In this document: one piece after another, positions 13,786 to 22,029 of the stretch
Layout of the letters: each line of letters starts with the position of its first letter
Numbering within the stretch: position 1 is the first letter of the stretch
Assembly: GCA_937974845.1 (NCBI GenBank)
Contig: CALJVC010000014.1
Coordinates: 1-36,135, forward strand
Reading direction: 5' to 3'
Source of the DNA: an uncultured Pseudogracilibacillus sp.
Lineage (GTDB): Bacteria; Bacillota; Bacilli; Bacillales; Amphibacillaceae
DNA length: 36,135 nucleotides
Made by a program: the position numbers and the translations under genes
The notes under the pieces: model-generated
What the model was told of the DNA's origin: nothing
What the model saw: the letters and a program-made list of their open reading frames with translations, nothing else
The model's database searches: none

Positions 13786-15864
13786 ATGGCTAGAGAGTTC
13801 TCCTTGGAAAAGACGCGAAACATCGGAGTTATGGCGCATATTGACGCCGGTAAGACAACGACGACCGAGCGTATTCTTTTCTACACAGGTCGTATTCATA
13901 AAGTAGGAGAAACGCACGAAGGTGCATCTGAGATGGACTGGATGGAACAGGAGCAGGAACGTGGAATTACGATCACCTCTGCTGCGACTACAGCTGAATG
14001 GAAAGGTCATCGTATTAACATTATCGACACTCCTGGTCACGTCGACTTCACAGTAGAAGTTGAGCGTTCACTCCGTGTCCTTGACGGTGCTATTACAGTA
14101 CTTGATGCTCAGTCAGGGGTTGAGCCACAAACAGAAACGGTTTGGAGACAGGCGACAACCTACGGAGTACCAAGAATTGTGTTCATCAACAAGATGGACA
14201 AGATTGGCGCGGACTTTTTATATGCGACGAACACGTTAAAAGAACGTCTCGGAGCAAACGCCCATCCAGTACAGTTCCCAATCGGTGCAGAGGATGAGTT
14301 CGAAGGAATTATCGACTTACTTCATATGCATGCTATTTACTATAAAGACGAAATGGGAACGATGGCAGAACCACGTGAAATTCCAGAGGAATATAAAGAG
14401 CAGGCAGAAGAGTTACGTAACGACTTAATTGAAGCAGTCGCAGACTACGACGAGGATATTATGATGGCCTACCTCGAAGGAGAAGAAATCGGTATCGATG
14501 AGTTAAAAGCAGCGATCCGTAAAGCGACGCTAGAAGTTGACTTCTATCCTGTATTCTGTGGTTCAGCTTTCAAAAACCGTGGAGTTCAATTACTCTTAGA
14601 CGGGGTAATCGATTACTTACCAGCTCCTACAGACATTCCATCTATCAAGGGAGTCATCCCTGGAACAGAGGAAGAAACTGAGCGAAAAGCAGACGACAAC
14701 GAGCCGTTCTCAGCTTTAGCTTTCAAGGTTATGACGGATCCTTATGTCGGTAAGTTAACCTTCTTCCGAGTTTATTCTGGAGTGTTAAAGGCTGGTTCCT
14801 ACGTACTTAACACAGGAAAGGATAAGCGTGAACGTATCGGACGTATCCTACAAATGCATGCGAACTCCCGTGAGGAGATCGATGAAATCCATTGCGGTGA
14901 GATTGCAGCAGCTGTTGGATTAAAGGATACAGCAACGGGAGATACCCTGTGCGATGAGGACCATCCAGTTGTACTCGAATCAATGGAGTTCCCTGAGCCG
15001 GTAATCTCTGTTGCCATCGAGCCGAAAACAAAGGCTGACCAAGATAAGATGGGTATGGCCCTTGGAAAATTAGCTGAGGAAGACCCAACGTTCGTCGCTG
15101 AATCAGATCCTGAAACAGGACAGACGATTATCTCCGGTATGGGAGAATTACACTTAGACGTTATCGTCGACCGCTTAAAGCGTGAGTTCAAAGTGGAAGC
15201 AAACGTTGGTGCTCCACAAGTAGCTTACCGTGAGACCTTCCGTAAAGAAGCAGAGATTGAGGGTAAATTTATCCGTCAATCCGGTGGACGTGGACAATAC
15301 GGACATGTTTGGATTCGTTTCGGTCCAAATGAGGAAGGTGCAGGCTTTGAGTTTAACGACGAGATTGTCGGTGGAGTTGTACCGAGAGAATATATTCCTT
15401 CTGTACAGCAAGGAATTGAAGAAGCCCTTGAAACAGGTGTCTTAGCTGGCTATCCATTAATCGACGTTAAGGCTACATTGTTCGATGGTAGTTACCACGA
15501 CGTAGACTCCAACGAGATGGCCTTCAAGATCGCCGCATCAATGGCTCTTAAAGCAGCGAAGGATAAGTGTGACCCAGTCTTACTCGAGCCAATGATGAAA
15601 GTAGAAATCGTCATTCCGGAAGAGTACATGGGAGATATCATGGGAGACGTTACATCCCGTCGCGGTCGTGTCGATGGTATGGAAGCCCGTGGTAATGCAC
15701 AATTAGTAAGAGCTTATGTACCTCTTGCAGAAATGTTCGGATATGCAACAGCTCTACGCTCCAACACCCAAGGACGTGGAACGTATACGATGGTATTCGA
15801 CCATTATGCAGAAGTACCAAAGCAGATCGCTGATGAAATTATTGAAAAAAGTGCTGGCAACTAA
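13786..15864 (+). CDS. fusA: elongation factor G
   Basis: A 692-residue EF-G, the ribosomal translocase. The G domain has the P-loop AHIDAGKTTTTE (from about residue 17), the switch I region RGITITSA, DTPGH and NKMDK. Domain IV carries GGRGQYGHVWI, and the C-terminal part has SRRGRVDGME and LRSNTQGRGTYTM. The length and sequence are those of canonical EF-G1, not of a fusidate-protection or Tet(M)-type paralogue. The ATG at 13786 follows GGAAGGAGAAAA. It is in the str cluster just ahead of tuf. Confidence 0.98.
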   Translation: MAREFSLEKTRNIGVMAHIDAGKTTTTERILFYTGRIHKVGETHEGASEMDWMEQEQERGITITSAATTAEWKGHRINIIDTPGHVDFTVEVERSLRVLDGAITVLDAQSGVEPQTETVWRQATTYGVPRIVFINKMDKIGADFLYATNTLKERLGANAHPVQFPIGAEDEFEGIIDLLHMHAIYYKDEMGTMAEPREIPEEYKEQAEELRNDLIEAVADYDEDIMMAYLEGEEIGIDELKAAIRKATLEVDFYPVFCGSAFKNRGVQLLLDGVIDYLPAPTDIPSIKGVIPGTEEETERKADDNEPFSALAFKVMTDPYVGKLTFFRVYSGVLKAGSYVLNTGKDKRERIGRILQMHANSREEIDEIHCGEIAAAVGLKDTATGDTLCDEDHPVVLESMEFPEPVISVAIEPKTKADQDKMGMALGKLAEEDPTFVAESDPETGQTIISGMGELHLDVIVDRLKREFKVEANVGAPQVAYRETFRKEAEIEGKFIRQSGGRGQYGHVWIRFGPNEEGAGFEFNDEIVGGVVPREYIPSVQQGIEEALETGVLAGYPLIDVKATLFDGSYHDVDSNEMAFKIAASMALKAAKDKCDPVLLEPMMKVEIVIPEEYMGDIMGDVTSRRGRVDGMEARGNAQLVRAYVPLAEMFGYATALRSNTQGRGTYTMVFDHYAEVPKQIADEIIEKSAGN

Positions 15865-15892
15865 GCCGCCTTACTTATAAGCTAGTAAATCA

Positions 15893-15921
15893 TTAACAAC
15901 TAAGAGAAACTTAGTTATAAT
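15893..15921 (+). promoter_or_regulatory. internal promoter of tuf with an inverted repeat in the spacer
   Basis: TTAACA (15893-15898) and a perfect TATAAT (15916-15921) with a 17-nt spacer in the fusA-tuf gap. AACTAAG (15898-15904) and CTTAGTT (15910-15916) form a perfect 7-bp inverted repeat around AGAAA that coincides with the spacer. Extra transcription of tuf relative to fusA would fit the large excess of EF-Tu over EF-G in bacteria. Confidence 0.7.
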
Positions 15922-15953
15922 AATTTATGTAAATATTTAAGGAGGAAATACAA

Positions 15954-17144
15954 ATGTCAAAAGAAAAATTCGATCGTTCGAAACCACACGTTAACATTGG
16001 AACCTTAGGACACGTTGACCATGGTAAAACTACATTAACTGCAGCAATTACAACTGTTATGCATAAAGTTCAAGGAACAGATGGTGCGATGGCTTACGAC
16101 CAAATTGACGGTGCACCAGAAGAGCGTGAACGTGGAATTACAATTGCTACTTCTCACGTAGAGTATGAGACAGACAACCGTCACTACGCTCACGTTGACT
16201 GTCCAGGACACGCTGACTACGTTAAAAACATGATCACTGGTGCGGCACAAATGGACGGTGCGATCCTTGTTGTATCTGCAGCAGACGGTCCAATGCCACA
16301 AACTCGTGAGCACATCTTACTTTCCCGTAACGTTGGAGTACCAGCTTTCGTAGTATTCTTAAACAAAGTCGACATGGTAGACGACGAAGAATTACTAGAA
16401 TTAGTTGAAATGGAAGTTCGCGAACTCTTATCTGAATACGACTTCCCAGGTGACGAAGTACCAGTAATCGCTGGTTCTGCGCTTAAAGCTCTTGAAGGAG
16501 ACGAAGAGTACGAGCAAAAAATCATCGAACTTATGGAAGCAGTAGACGAGTACATTCCTGAGCCAGAGCGTGACACAGATAAGCCATTCATGATGCCAGT
16601 AGAGGACGTATTCTCTATCACTGGTCGTGGAACAGTTGCTACAGGTCGTGTTGAGCGTGGACGTATCGAAGTCGGTGACGAAGTAGAGATCATTGGTTTA
16701 ACTGACGAACCAATGAAAACAACTATCACAGGAGTTGAAATGTTCCGTAAGCTTCTCGACTATGCTGAAGCAGGAGATAACATCGGAGCACTTCTCCGTG
16801 GAATTCAGCGTGACGAGGTAAGCCGTGGTCAAGTATTAGCAGCACCAGGTTCTATTACACCACACACTCGTTTCCAAGCTGAAGTATACGTCTTATCTAA
16901 AGAGGAAGGTGGACGTCATACACCATTCTTTACTAACTACCGTCCACAGTTCTACTTCCGTACAACAGACGTTACAGGTGTTGTAGAATTACCTGAAGGC
17001 GTAGAAATGGTTATGCCTGGTGACAACGTTGAAATGACCGTTGAACTTATTTCACCAATCGCGATTGAAGAAGGAACACGCTTCTCTATTCGTGAAGGTG
17101 GACGTACTGTAGGTTCTGGTGTTGTTACTAAAATTGAAAAGTAA
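15954..17144 (+). CDS. tuf: elongation factor Tu
   Basis: A 396-residue EF-Tu, which delivers aminoacyl-tRNA to the ribosome. The G-domain motifs are GHVDHGKTT (residues about 19-27), ERERGIT, DCPGH, NKVDM and SALKALEG. NKVDM has valine where B. subtilis has NKCDM. Domains II and III are complete, ending TVGSGVVTKIEK. The ATG at 15954 follows AAGGAGG with good spacing. It ends the str cluster, followed by a strong terminator, and probably has its own promoter in the 89-nt gap after fusA. Confidence 0.98.
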   Translation: MSKEKFDRSKPHVNIGTLGHVDHGKTTLTAAITTVMHKVQGTDGAMAYDQIDGAPEERERGITIATSHVEYETDNRHYAHVDCPGHADYVKNMITGAAQMDGAILVVSAADGPMPQTREHILLSRNVGVPAFVVFLNKVDMVDDEELLELVEMEVRELLSEYDFPGDEVPVIAGSALKALEGDEEYEQKIIELMEAVDEYIPEPERDTDKPFMMPVEDVFSITGRGTVATGRVERGRIEVGDEVEIIGLTDEPMKTTITGVEMFRKLLDYAEAGDNIGALLRGIQRDEVSRGQVLAAPGSITPHTRFQAEVYVLSKEEGGRHTPFFTNYRPQFYFRTTDVTGVVELPEGVEMVMPGDNVEMTVELISPIAIEEGTRFSIREGGRTVGSGVVTKIEK

Positions 17145-17159
17145 TGCAAGCTTTGAATA

Positions 17160-17190
17160 AAAAAAGCTAGGCTCCTCGCCTAGCTTTTTT
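17160..17190 (+). terminator. intrinsic terminator after tuf
   Basis: AAAAAAGCTAGGC (17160-17172) and GCCTAGCTTTTTT (17178-17190) form a 13-bp perfect stem with a TCCTC loop and a built-in T-run. It separates the str cluster from the S10 cluster and could act on both strands. Confidence 0.92.
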
Positions 17191-17227
17191 CTTCACTTAG
17201 AAAAATGAAGGAAAAGGTAGATATTAC

Positions 17228-17256
17228 TTGCATTCAGACGGGTTTATTTGTATAAT
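17228..17256 (+). promoter_or_regulatory. promoter of the S10-spc-alpha superoperon
   Basis: TTGCAT (17228-17233) and a perfect TATAAT (17251-17256), 17 nt apart. It lies just after the tuf terminator. No other strong promoter is apparent before the alpha cluster, so it may drive most of the ~14 kb from rpsJ to rplQ. Confidence 0.8.
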
Positions 17257-17264
17257 ATGTAATC

Positions 17265-17382
17265 GTGCAATCATGTATAGGCACGGCGTTAAAACGGAGT
17301 TTTTATAGAAGAAAACGAATATAAAAACCCGTATGCGATGAAGTGAGAGGTTGTCGTTTATTTCTTGCCATGGGAATAAGCG
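17265..17382 (+). promoter_or_regulatory. structured leader RNA of the S10 operon
   Basis: Three hairpins are predictable in the 5' UTR of rpsJ. GTGC (17265-17268) pairs with GCAC (17281-17284). A 13-bp stem with one bulged A pairs 17294-17307 (ACGG, bulged A, GTTTTTATA) with 17320-17332. A third pairs 17355-17364 (CGTTTATTTC) with 17373-17382, using two wobbles. None carries a terminator-like T-tail, so regulation, if any, would be translational. I cannot match it to a known leader family. Confidence 0.5.
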
Positions 17383-17437
17383 AGAAATTTTCACGGAGAA
17401 TGTCTATTAATAAAATGGGCGAAAGGGAGGGGAAATA

Positions 17438-17746
17438 ATGGCGAAAGAAAAGATTCGAATTCGTTTAAAAGCTTATGATCACCGCGTTTTAGATCAATCA
17501 GCAGAAAAGATTGTTAACACAGCAAAACGCTCTGGATCGAAGGTTTCTGGACCAATTCCATTACCTACTGACAAGCGTGTGTTTACAGTTTTACGTTCTG
17601 TACACATTTATAAAGACGCTCGTGAGCAATTTGAAATGCGTACACATAAACGTCTAATCGACATTTTAAATCCTACACCACAGACAGTAGATTCGCTAAT
17701 GCGTCTCGACTTACCATCCGGTGTAGATATCGAAATTAAACTATAA
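17438..17746 (+). CDS. rpsJ: 30S ribosomal protein S10
   Basis: A 102-residue S10 of the 30S head; the family also includes NusE, the antitermination partner of NusB. Canonical MAKEKIRIRLKAYDHRVLDQSAEKIVNTAKRSG, SGPIPLPT and HIYKDAREQFEMRTHKRLIDI. The tRNA-proximal loop with tetracycline-associated variation appears ordinary. It starts at ATG 17438 after GGGAGGGG and is the first gene of the S10 cluster, behind a structured leader. Confidence 0.97.
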   Translation: MAKEKIRIRLKAYDHRVLDQSAEKIVNTAKRSGSKVSGPIPLPTDKRVFTVLRSVHIYKDAREQFEMRTHKRLIDILNPTPQTVDSLMRLDLPSGVDIEIKL

Positions 17747-17776
17747 TAATCATGCACTTTAGGAGGTGTAACGAAG

Positions 17777-18439
17777 ATGACGAAAGGGATCTTAGGACGC
17801 AAGATCGGCATGACGCAAATCTTTTTAGAAAATGGCGAACTCGTGCCAGTAACTGTAATTCAAGCAGAACCTAACGTTGTTTTACAAAAGAAAACTTTAG
17901 AAAACGATGGTTACGAAGCGATTCAACTCGGTTTCGAAGATATCGATAAACCAGAAGCTTATGAAGAGGGTTCAAATATTGATCCAAAAGCGACTAAACC
18001 ACAAATAGGGCATGCTGAAAAAGCAAACACAACCCCTAAGCGCTACATTCGTGAGATTCGTAACGCTAATATCGATGAATACGAACTAGGACAAGAAGTG
18101 ACTGTCGAAATTTTCGAAGAGGGCGAAAAAGTTGACGTAACTGGTAAAACGAAAGGAAAAGGATTCCAAGGTTCAATCAAACGTCACAACTATGCCCGTG
18201 GACCAATGAGTCACGGTTCTCGATTCCACCGTACAGGCGGATCAATGGGTTCTGTTGACGCATCCCGTGTCTTTAAAGGAAAAGACCTTCCAGGACAAGT
18301 GGGTAATGAGCAAGTCACAATTCAAAACTTAGAAATTGTAAAAGTAGAACCAGAAAAGAACGTTCTATTAATTAAAGGAAATGTACCAGGACCGAAAAAG
18401 TCCGTTGTAAAAATCCAATCAGCAATTAAAGCTAACTAA
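17777..18439 (+). CDS. rplC: 50S ribosomal protein L3 with an insertion
   Basis: A 220-residue L3, one of the first proteins to bind 23S rRNA, whose extended loop reaches the peptidyl transferase centre. The N-terminus (MTKGILGRKIGMTQIF) and the loop (GKGFQGSIKRHNYARGPMSHGSRFHRTGGSMG) identify it. It is about 11 residues longer than the B. subtilis protein (209). The extra material is an acidic segment at roughly residues 54-75 (EDIDKPEAYEEGSNIDPKAT). The loop reads HRTGGSMGSVDASRVF where relatives typically have HRRPGSMGPVDPNRVF, so prolines are lost near the ribosome active site. The ATG follows TAGGAGGTG. Confidence 0.95.
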   Translation: MTKGILGRKIGMTQIFLENGELVPVTVIQAEPNVVLQKKTLENDGYEAIQLGFEDIDKPEAYEEGSNIDPKATKPQIGHAEKANTTPKRYIREIRNANIDEYELGQEVTVEIFEEGEKVDVTGKTKGKGFQGSIKRHNYARGPMSHGSRFHRTGGSMGSVDASRVFKGKDLPGQVGNEQVTIQNLEIVKVEPEKNVLLIKGNVPGPKKSVVKIQSAIKAN

Positions 18440-18468
18440 TTAATGTATGGATGAAAGGAGGAAACATT

Positions 18469-19095
18469 GTGCCTGAGGTAAAATTATTTAACCAAGATGG
18501 AACAGAAGCCGGTAATATCGAACTCTCCGATGCAGTATTTGGCATCGAACCGAACGAACATGTCGTTCATCAAGCAGTAGTTATGCAACTTGCTGCAAAA
18601 AGGCAGGGTACTCATGCCGTAAAAGATCGTTCAGCTGTACGTGGAGGCGGACGTAAACCATGGAGACAAAAAGGAACAGGACGTGCACGTCACGGTTCTA
18701 TTCGCTCCCCACAGTGGGTAGGTGGTGGCGTTGTGTTCGGACCAACTCCAGAAAGAAACTATAAACAACGTATGCCAAAGAAGGTTCGTCGTTTAGCTAT
18801 CCAGTCAGTACTTTCATCAAAGACAAAAAACGACAACATCATCGTATTAAACGAACTTACTTTTGAACAACCTAAAACGAGGGAAATGGTAAATGTTTTA
18901 GAAGGTGTAAAGGCTAAGGACAAGGCCTTAATCGTCACGGCTGAAAAGGAAGACAATGTCGTTCTTTCAGCGAACAACTTACAAAACGTTAAGGTTATTA
19001 CTGTGAACGAAGTAAATGTCCTGGATGTACTAAACCACGACACCTTAATTATGACGAAAGAAGCAGCTGAAAAAGCAGGGGAGGTGTACGCATAA
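18469..19095 (+). CDS. rplD: 50S ribosomal protein L4
   Basis: A 208-residue L4, which lines the exit tunnel and in E. coli represses the S10 operon. The long tunnel loop RGGGRKPWRQKGTGRARHGSIRSPQWVGGGVVFGP is intact; the KGTGRAR segment where macrolide-resistance changes arise is wild type. The frame is open from an ATG at 18451, but that codon lies upstream of the AAGGAGG site (18456-18462). GTG 18469 gives the family start (MPEVKLFNQDGTEAG). Its stop overlaps the rplW start by one base. Confidence 0.96.
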   Translation: MPEVKLFNQDGTEAGNIELSDAVFGIEPNEHVVHQAVVMQLAAKRQGTHAVKDRSAVRGGGRKPWRQKGTGRARHGSIRSPQWVGGGVVFGPTPERNYKQRMPKKVRRLAIQSVLSSKTKNDNIIVLNELTFEQPKTREMVNVLEGVKAKDKALIVTAEKEDNVVLSANNLQNVKVITVNEVNVLDVLNHDTLIMTKEAAEKAGEVYA

Positions 19096-19382
19096 TGAAA
19101 GATTTGCGTGATATTTTAAAACGCCCTGTAATTACAGAGCATTCGGCTGACCTAATGATGGATAAAAAGTACACATTCGAAGTTGACCCAAAAGCGAATA
19201 AAACACAAATTAAAGAAGCAGTCGAACAGGCTTTTGGCGTAAAGGTGAAAAAAGTAAACACGATGAACGTCAAAGGAAAGCGTAAGCGTATGGGACAATT
19301 TGAAGGCTACCGTCCAAACCGTAAGAAAGCCATTGTCCAATTAACAGAGGATAGTAAAGAGTTAGACTTTTTCGAAGCATAA
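19095..19382 (+). CDS. rplW: 50S ribosomal protein L23
   Basis: A 95-residue L23, located at the tunnel exit and the docking site for trigger factor and SRP. Canonical MKDLRDILKRPVITEHSADLMMDKKYTFEVD and a C-terminal MGQFEGYRPNRKKAIVQL. The ATG at 19095 shares a base with the rplD stop (TAATG), indicating translational coupling. It is 33 nt before rplB. Confidence 0.96.
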   Translation: MKDLRDILKRPVITEHSADLMMDKKYTFEVDPKANKTQIKEAVEQAFGVKVKKVNTMNVKGKRKRMGQFEGYRPNRKKAIVQLTEDSKELDFFEA

Positions 19383-19414
19383 ACTAATGAGATCTATAAA
19401 AGGAGGTAAATAAC

Positions 19415-20245
19415 GTGTCCATCAAGAAATATAAAGCAACGACAAATGGTACGCGTAATATGTCAGGCTTAGACTTTTCTGAACTTACGACAGATAAGCC
19501 TGAAAAGTCCTTATTACGTTCTAAGGCAAAGCGTGCTGGTCGTAACAACCAAGGTAGAATTACAATGCGCCACCAAGGCGGCGGACACAAGCGTAAGTAT
19601 CGCGTAATTGATTTTAAGCGGGATAAAGATGGCATACCAGGGCGCGTTGCCACGATCGAATACGATCCATTCCGTTCTGCAAATATTGCACTGATCAATT
19701 ACGTTGACGGTGAGAAACGCTATATTATTGCGCCGAAAGGTTTAGAAGTCGGTCAAATGATTGAATCAGGTGAAGAGGCAGACATTAAAGTAGGGAATGC
19801 CTTACCTTTAGCAAATATCCCAGTAGGTACAGTAGTACACAATATCGAATTAAAACCAGGTGCTGGAGCGAAATTAGTTCGTTCTGCGGGAGCAGAAGCC
19901 CAAGTACTTGGAAGAGAAGGAAAGTATACATTAGTACGCCTAGCTTCCGGTGAAGTTCGTAAGGTGTTAACTACTTGCCGTGCAACGGTCGGTCAAGTCG
20001 GTAACGTTGAACATGAACTTGTTCGTATCGGTAAAGCAGGTCGCTCCCGTTGGTTAGGCAGAAGACCAGCTGTACGCGGTTCTGCGATGAACCCTGTCGA
20101 TCACCCACACGGTGGAGGGGAAGGACGTACACCAATCGGTCGTCCATCACCAGTATCGCCATGGGGTAAACCAACACTCGGTAAGATTACTCGCAAGCGA
20201 AACAAACCGTCTAATAAGTATATCGTTAGAAAGCGTAGAAAATAA
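19415..20245 (+). CDS. rplB: 50S ribosomal protein L2
   Basis: A 276-residue L2, required for subunit association and peptidyl transferase activity. Clear segments are RHQGGGHKRKYRVIDFKRDKDGIPGRVATIEYDP, VGTVVHNIELKPGAGAKLVRSAG and the conserved histidine motif MNPVDHPHGGGEGRTPIGR. The N-terminal linker reads LLRSKAKRAGRNNQG rather than the usual LLAPxxKxGGRNNQG. GTG 19415 follows AAAGGAGG and gives the family start (MSIKKYKATTNGTR). Confidence 0.97.
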   Translation: MSIKKYKATTNGTRNMSGLDFSELTTDKPEKSLLRSKAKRAGRNNQGRITMRHQGGGHKRKYRVIDFKRDKDGIPGRVATIEYDPFRSANIALINYVDGEKRYIIAPKGLEVGQMIESGEEADIKVGNALPLANIPVGTVVHNIELKPGAGAKLVRSAGAEAQVLGREGKYTLVRLASGEVRKVLTTCRATVGQVGNVEHELVRIGKAGRSRWLGRRPAVRGSAMNPVDHPHGGGEGRTPIGRPSPVSPWGKPTLGKITRKRNKPSNKYIVRKRRK

Positions 20246-20278
20246 TTATTATTACCGAATTAGGGAGGAGGACAAGAA

Positions 20279-20557
20279 ATGGGTCGTAGCTTGAAAAAAG
20301 GACCTTTCGCCGATGATCATTTACTGAAAAAGGTCGAAAAATTAAACGAAGAAAACAAAAAGCAAGTTATTAAAACTTGGTCAAGAAGATCGACAATTTT
20401 CCCATCTTTCGTTGGTCACACCTTTGCTGTCCATGATGGGAGAAAGCACGTACCAGTGTATGTCACAGAAGATATGGTTGGACATAAATTAGGAGAGTTT
20501 GCTCCGACAAGAACGTTCCGTGGGCATTCTAGCTCCGATAAGAAAACAGGTCAATAA
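20279..20557 (+). CDS. rpsS: 30S ribosomal protein S19
   Basis: A 92-residue S19 of the 30S head, near the A-site finger contact. Canonical MGRSLKKGPFADDHLLKKVEKLN, WSRRSTIFPSFVGHTFAVHDGRKHVPVYVTEDMVGHKLGEFAPTRTFRGH. The ATG follows AGGGAGGAGG. It is 20 nt ahead of rplV in the S10 cluster. Confidence 0.97.
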   Translation: MGRSLKKGPFADDHLLKKVEKLNEENKKQVIKTWSRRSTIFPSFVGHTFAVHDGRKHVPVYVTEDMVGHKLGEFAPTRTFRGHSSSDKKTGQ

Positions 20558-20577
20558 TGAGAGGAGGCGACTGAAAA

Positions 20578-20931
20578 ATGTCTGAAGTGAAAAGCGCAAA
20601 GGCAGTAGCAAAGCAAGTACGAATCGCCCCTCGTAAAGCCCGTTTAGTAATCGACTTAATCCGAGGCAAAGATGTCGGCGAAGCTACTGCGATTTTACGT
20701 CATACAAATCGAGCAGCATCACCAATTGTTGAAAAAGTGTTGCAATCAGCTATTGCAAACGCGGAACATAACTATGAAATGGATCCAGACAACTTAGTAG
20801 TTAGCGAAGCGTATGTTGATGAAGGAATCACATTAAAACGTTATAGACCTAGAGCACAAGGTCGTGCTAGTGCCATCAACAAGCGTACGAGCCACATTAC
20901 AGTTGTCGTATCAGAAAAGAAGGAGGGATAA
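20578..20931 (+). CDS. rplV: 50S ribosomal protein L22
   Basis: A 117-residue L22, which lines the exit tunnel with L4. VRIAPRKARLVIDLIRGKDVGEA, AASPIVEKVLQSAIANAEHNY and the beta-hairpin LKRYRPRAQGRASAINKRTSHITVVV are intact. It has about four more N-terminal residues (MSEVKSAKAVAKQ) than the B. subtilis protein. Its 3' end carries the AAGGAGGG ribosome-binding site of rpsC, so the two are tightly coupled. Confidence 0.96.
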   Translation: MSEVKSAKAVAKQVRIAPRKARLVIDLIRGKDVGEATAILRHTNRAASPIVEKVLQSAIANAEHNYEMDPDNLVVSEAYVDEGITLKRYRPRAQGRASAINKRTSHITVVVSEKKEG

Positions 20932-20934
20932 TCT

Positions 20935-21576
20935 GTGGGTCAGAAAATAAATCCAATTGGTCTTCGAGTCGGAATTATTAAGGACTGGGAATCAAGATGG
21001 TATGCGGAGAAAGATTATGCAGACCTATTACACGAAGATATTCGTATTAGAGAATATTTAGATGAAAAGTTAAAGAACGCAGCGTTGTCAAAGGTTGAAA
21101 TTGAACGAGCAGCGAATCGTGTTAATATTACAATCCACACAGGTAAGCCAGGAATGGTGATCGGAAAAGGTGGATCAGAAGTTGAAAAACTTCGTAAAGA
21201 ACTTTCTAAATTAACGGGTAAACGAGTACACATCAACATTGTAGAAATTAAGAAAGTAGACTTAGATGCACGGTTAGTAGCAGAAAACATTGCACAGCAA
21301 CTAGAAGCGCGTATTTCTTTCCGTCGTGCACAGAAGCAAGCTATCCAACGTACAATGCGTGCGGGTGCTTACGGAATTAAAACGCAAGTTTCTGGTCGTT
21401 TAGGCGGTGCAGACATCGCTCGTGCAGAACACTATAGTGAAGGAACAGTTCCACTACACACATTACGTGCAGATATCGACTATGCACACGCTGAAGCAGA
21501 TACTACTTACGGAAAGCTCGGCGTAAAAGTGTGGATTTATCGTGGTGAAGTCCTTCCAGAAAAACCGAAAAACTAA
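20935..21576 (+). CDS. rpsC: 30S ribosomal protein S3
   Basis: A 213-residue S3 forming part of the mRNA entry channel. The KH domain has the GMVIGKGGSEVEKLR motif. Downstream are RRAQKQAIQRTMRAGAYGIKTQVSGRLGGADIAR and the C-terminal GKLGVKVWIYRGEVLPEKPKN. The C-terminal tail is a few residues shorter than in B. subtilis. The GTG start at 20935 is 3 nt after the rplV stop, behind AAGGAGGG. Confidence 0.97.
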   Translation: MGQKINPIGLRVGIIKDWESRWYAEKDYADLLHEDIRIREYLDEKLKNAALSKVEIERAANRVNITIHTGKPGMVIGKGGSEVEKLRKELSKLTGKRVHINIVEIKKVDLDARLVAENIAQQLEARISFRRAQKQAIQRTMRAGAYGIKTQVSGRLGGADIARAEHYSEGTVPLHTLRADIDYAHAEADTTYGKLGVKVWIYRGEVLPEKPKN

Positions 21577-21594
21577 GGAAGGGGGCAATAAACG

Positions 21595-22029
21595 ATGTTA
21601 ATGCCAAGACGTGTTAAATATCGTCGTCAACACCGTGGCCGTATGAAAGGAAAGGCTAAAGCTGGCGTAGAGGTATCATTTGGAGATTATGGTTTACAAG
21701 CAACGGAAGCAGCATGGATTACTGCTCGTCAAATTGAAGCAGCTCGTATTGCAATGACCCGTCATATGAAACGTGGAGGTAAGGTCTGGATTAAGATTTT
21801 CCCAGATAAGCCATATACAGCAAAACCATTAGAAGTACGAATGGGATCAGGTAAAGGTGCGCTCGAAGGATGGGTAGCAGTCGTCAAACCTGGTAAGATT
21901 TTATTCGAAGTTTCAGGGGTAGATGAAGAGACGGCTCGCGAAGCACTCCGACTCGCTTCTCATAAACTTCCAATCAAAACAAAGTTTGTCAAACGTGATG
22001 AAATTGGTGGTGAAATCAATGAAGGCTAA
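21595..22029 (+). CDS. rplP: 50S ribosomal protein L16
   Basis: A 144-residue L16 that contacts A-site tRNA near the peptidyl transferase centre. Canonical MLMPRRVKYRRQHRGRMKGKAKAG, ARIAMTRHMKRGGKVWIKIFPDKPYTAKPLEVRMGSGKG and LRLASHKLPIKTKFV. The ATG at 21595 follows GGAAGGGGG. A second ATG three codons in (MPRRVKY) is less likely, given the family MLxPKRV start. Its last 11 bases overlap rpmC. Confidence 0.96.
   Translation: MLMPRRVKYRRQHRGRMKGKAKAGVEVSFGDYGLQATEAAWITARQIEAARIAMTRHMKRGGKVWIKIFPDKPYTAKPLEVRMGSGKGALEGWVAVVKPGKILFEVSGVDEETAREALRLASHKLPIKTKFVKRDEIGGEINEG

Noticed and set aside
16217..16729. 170-codon minus-strand open frame opposite tuf
   Set aside because: Ser/Thr-rich shadow of a highly expressed gene with biased codons; no recognisable domain.
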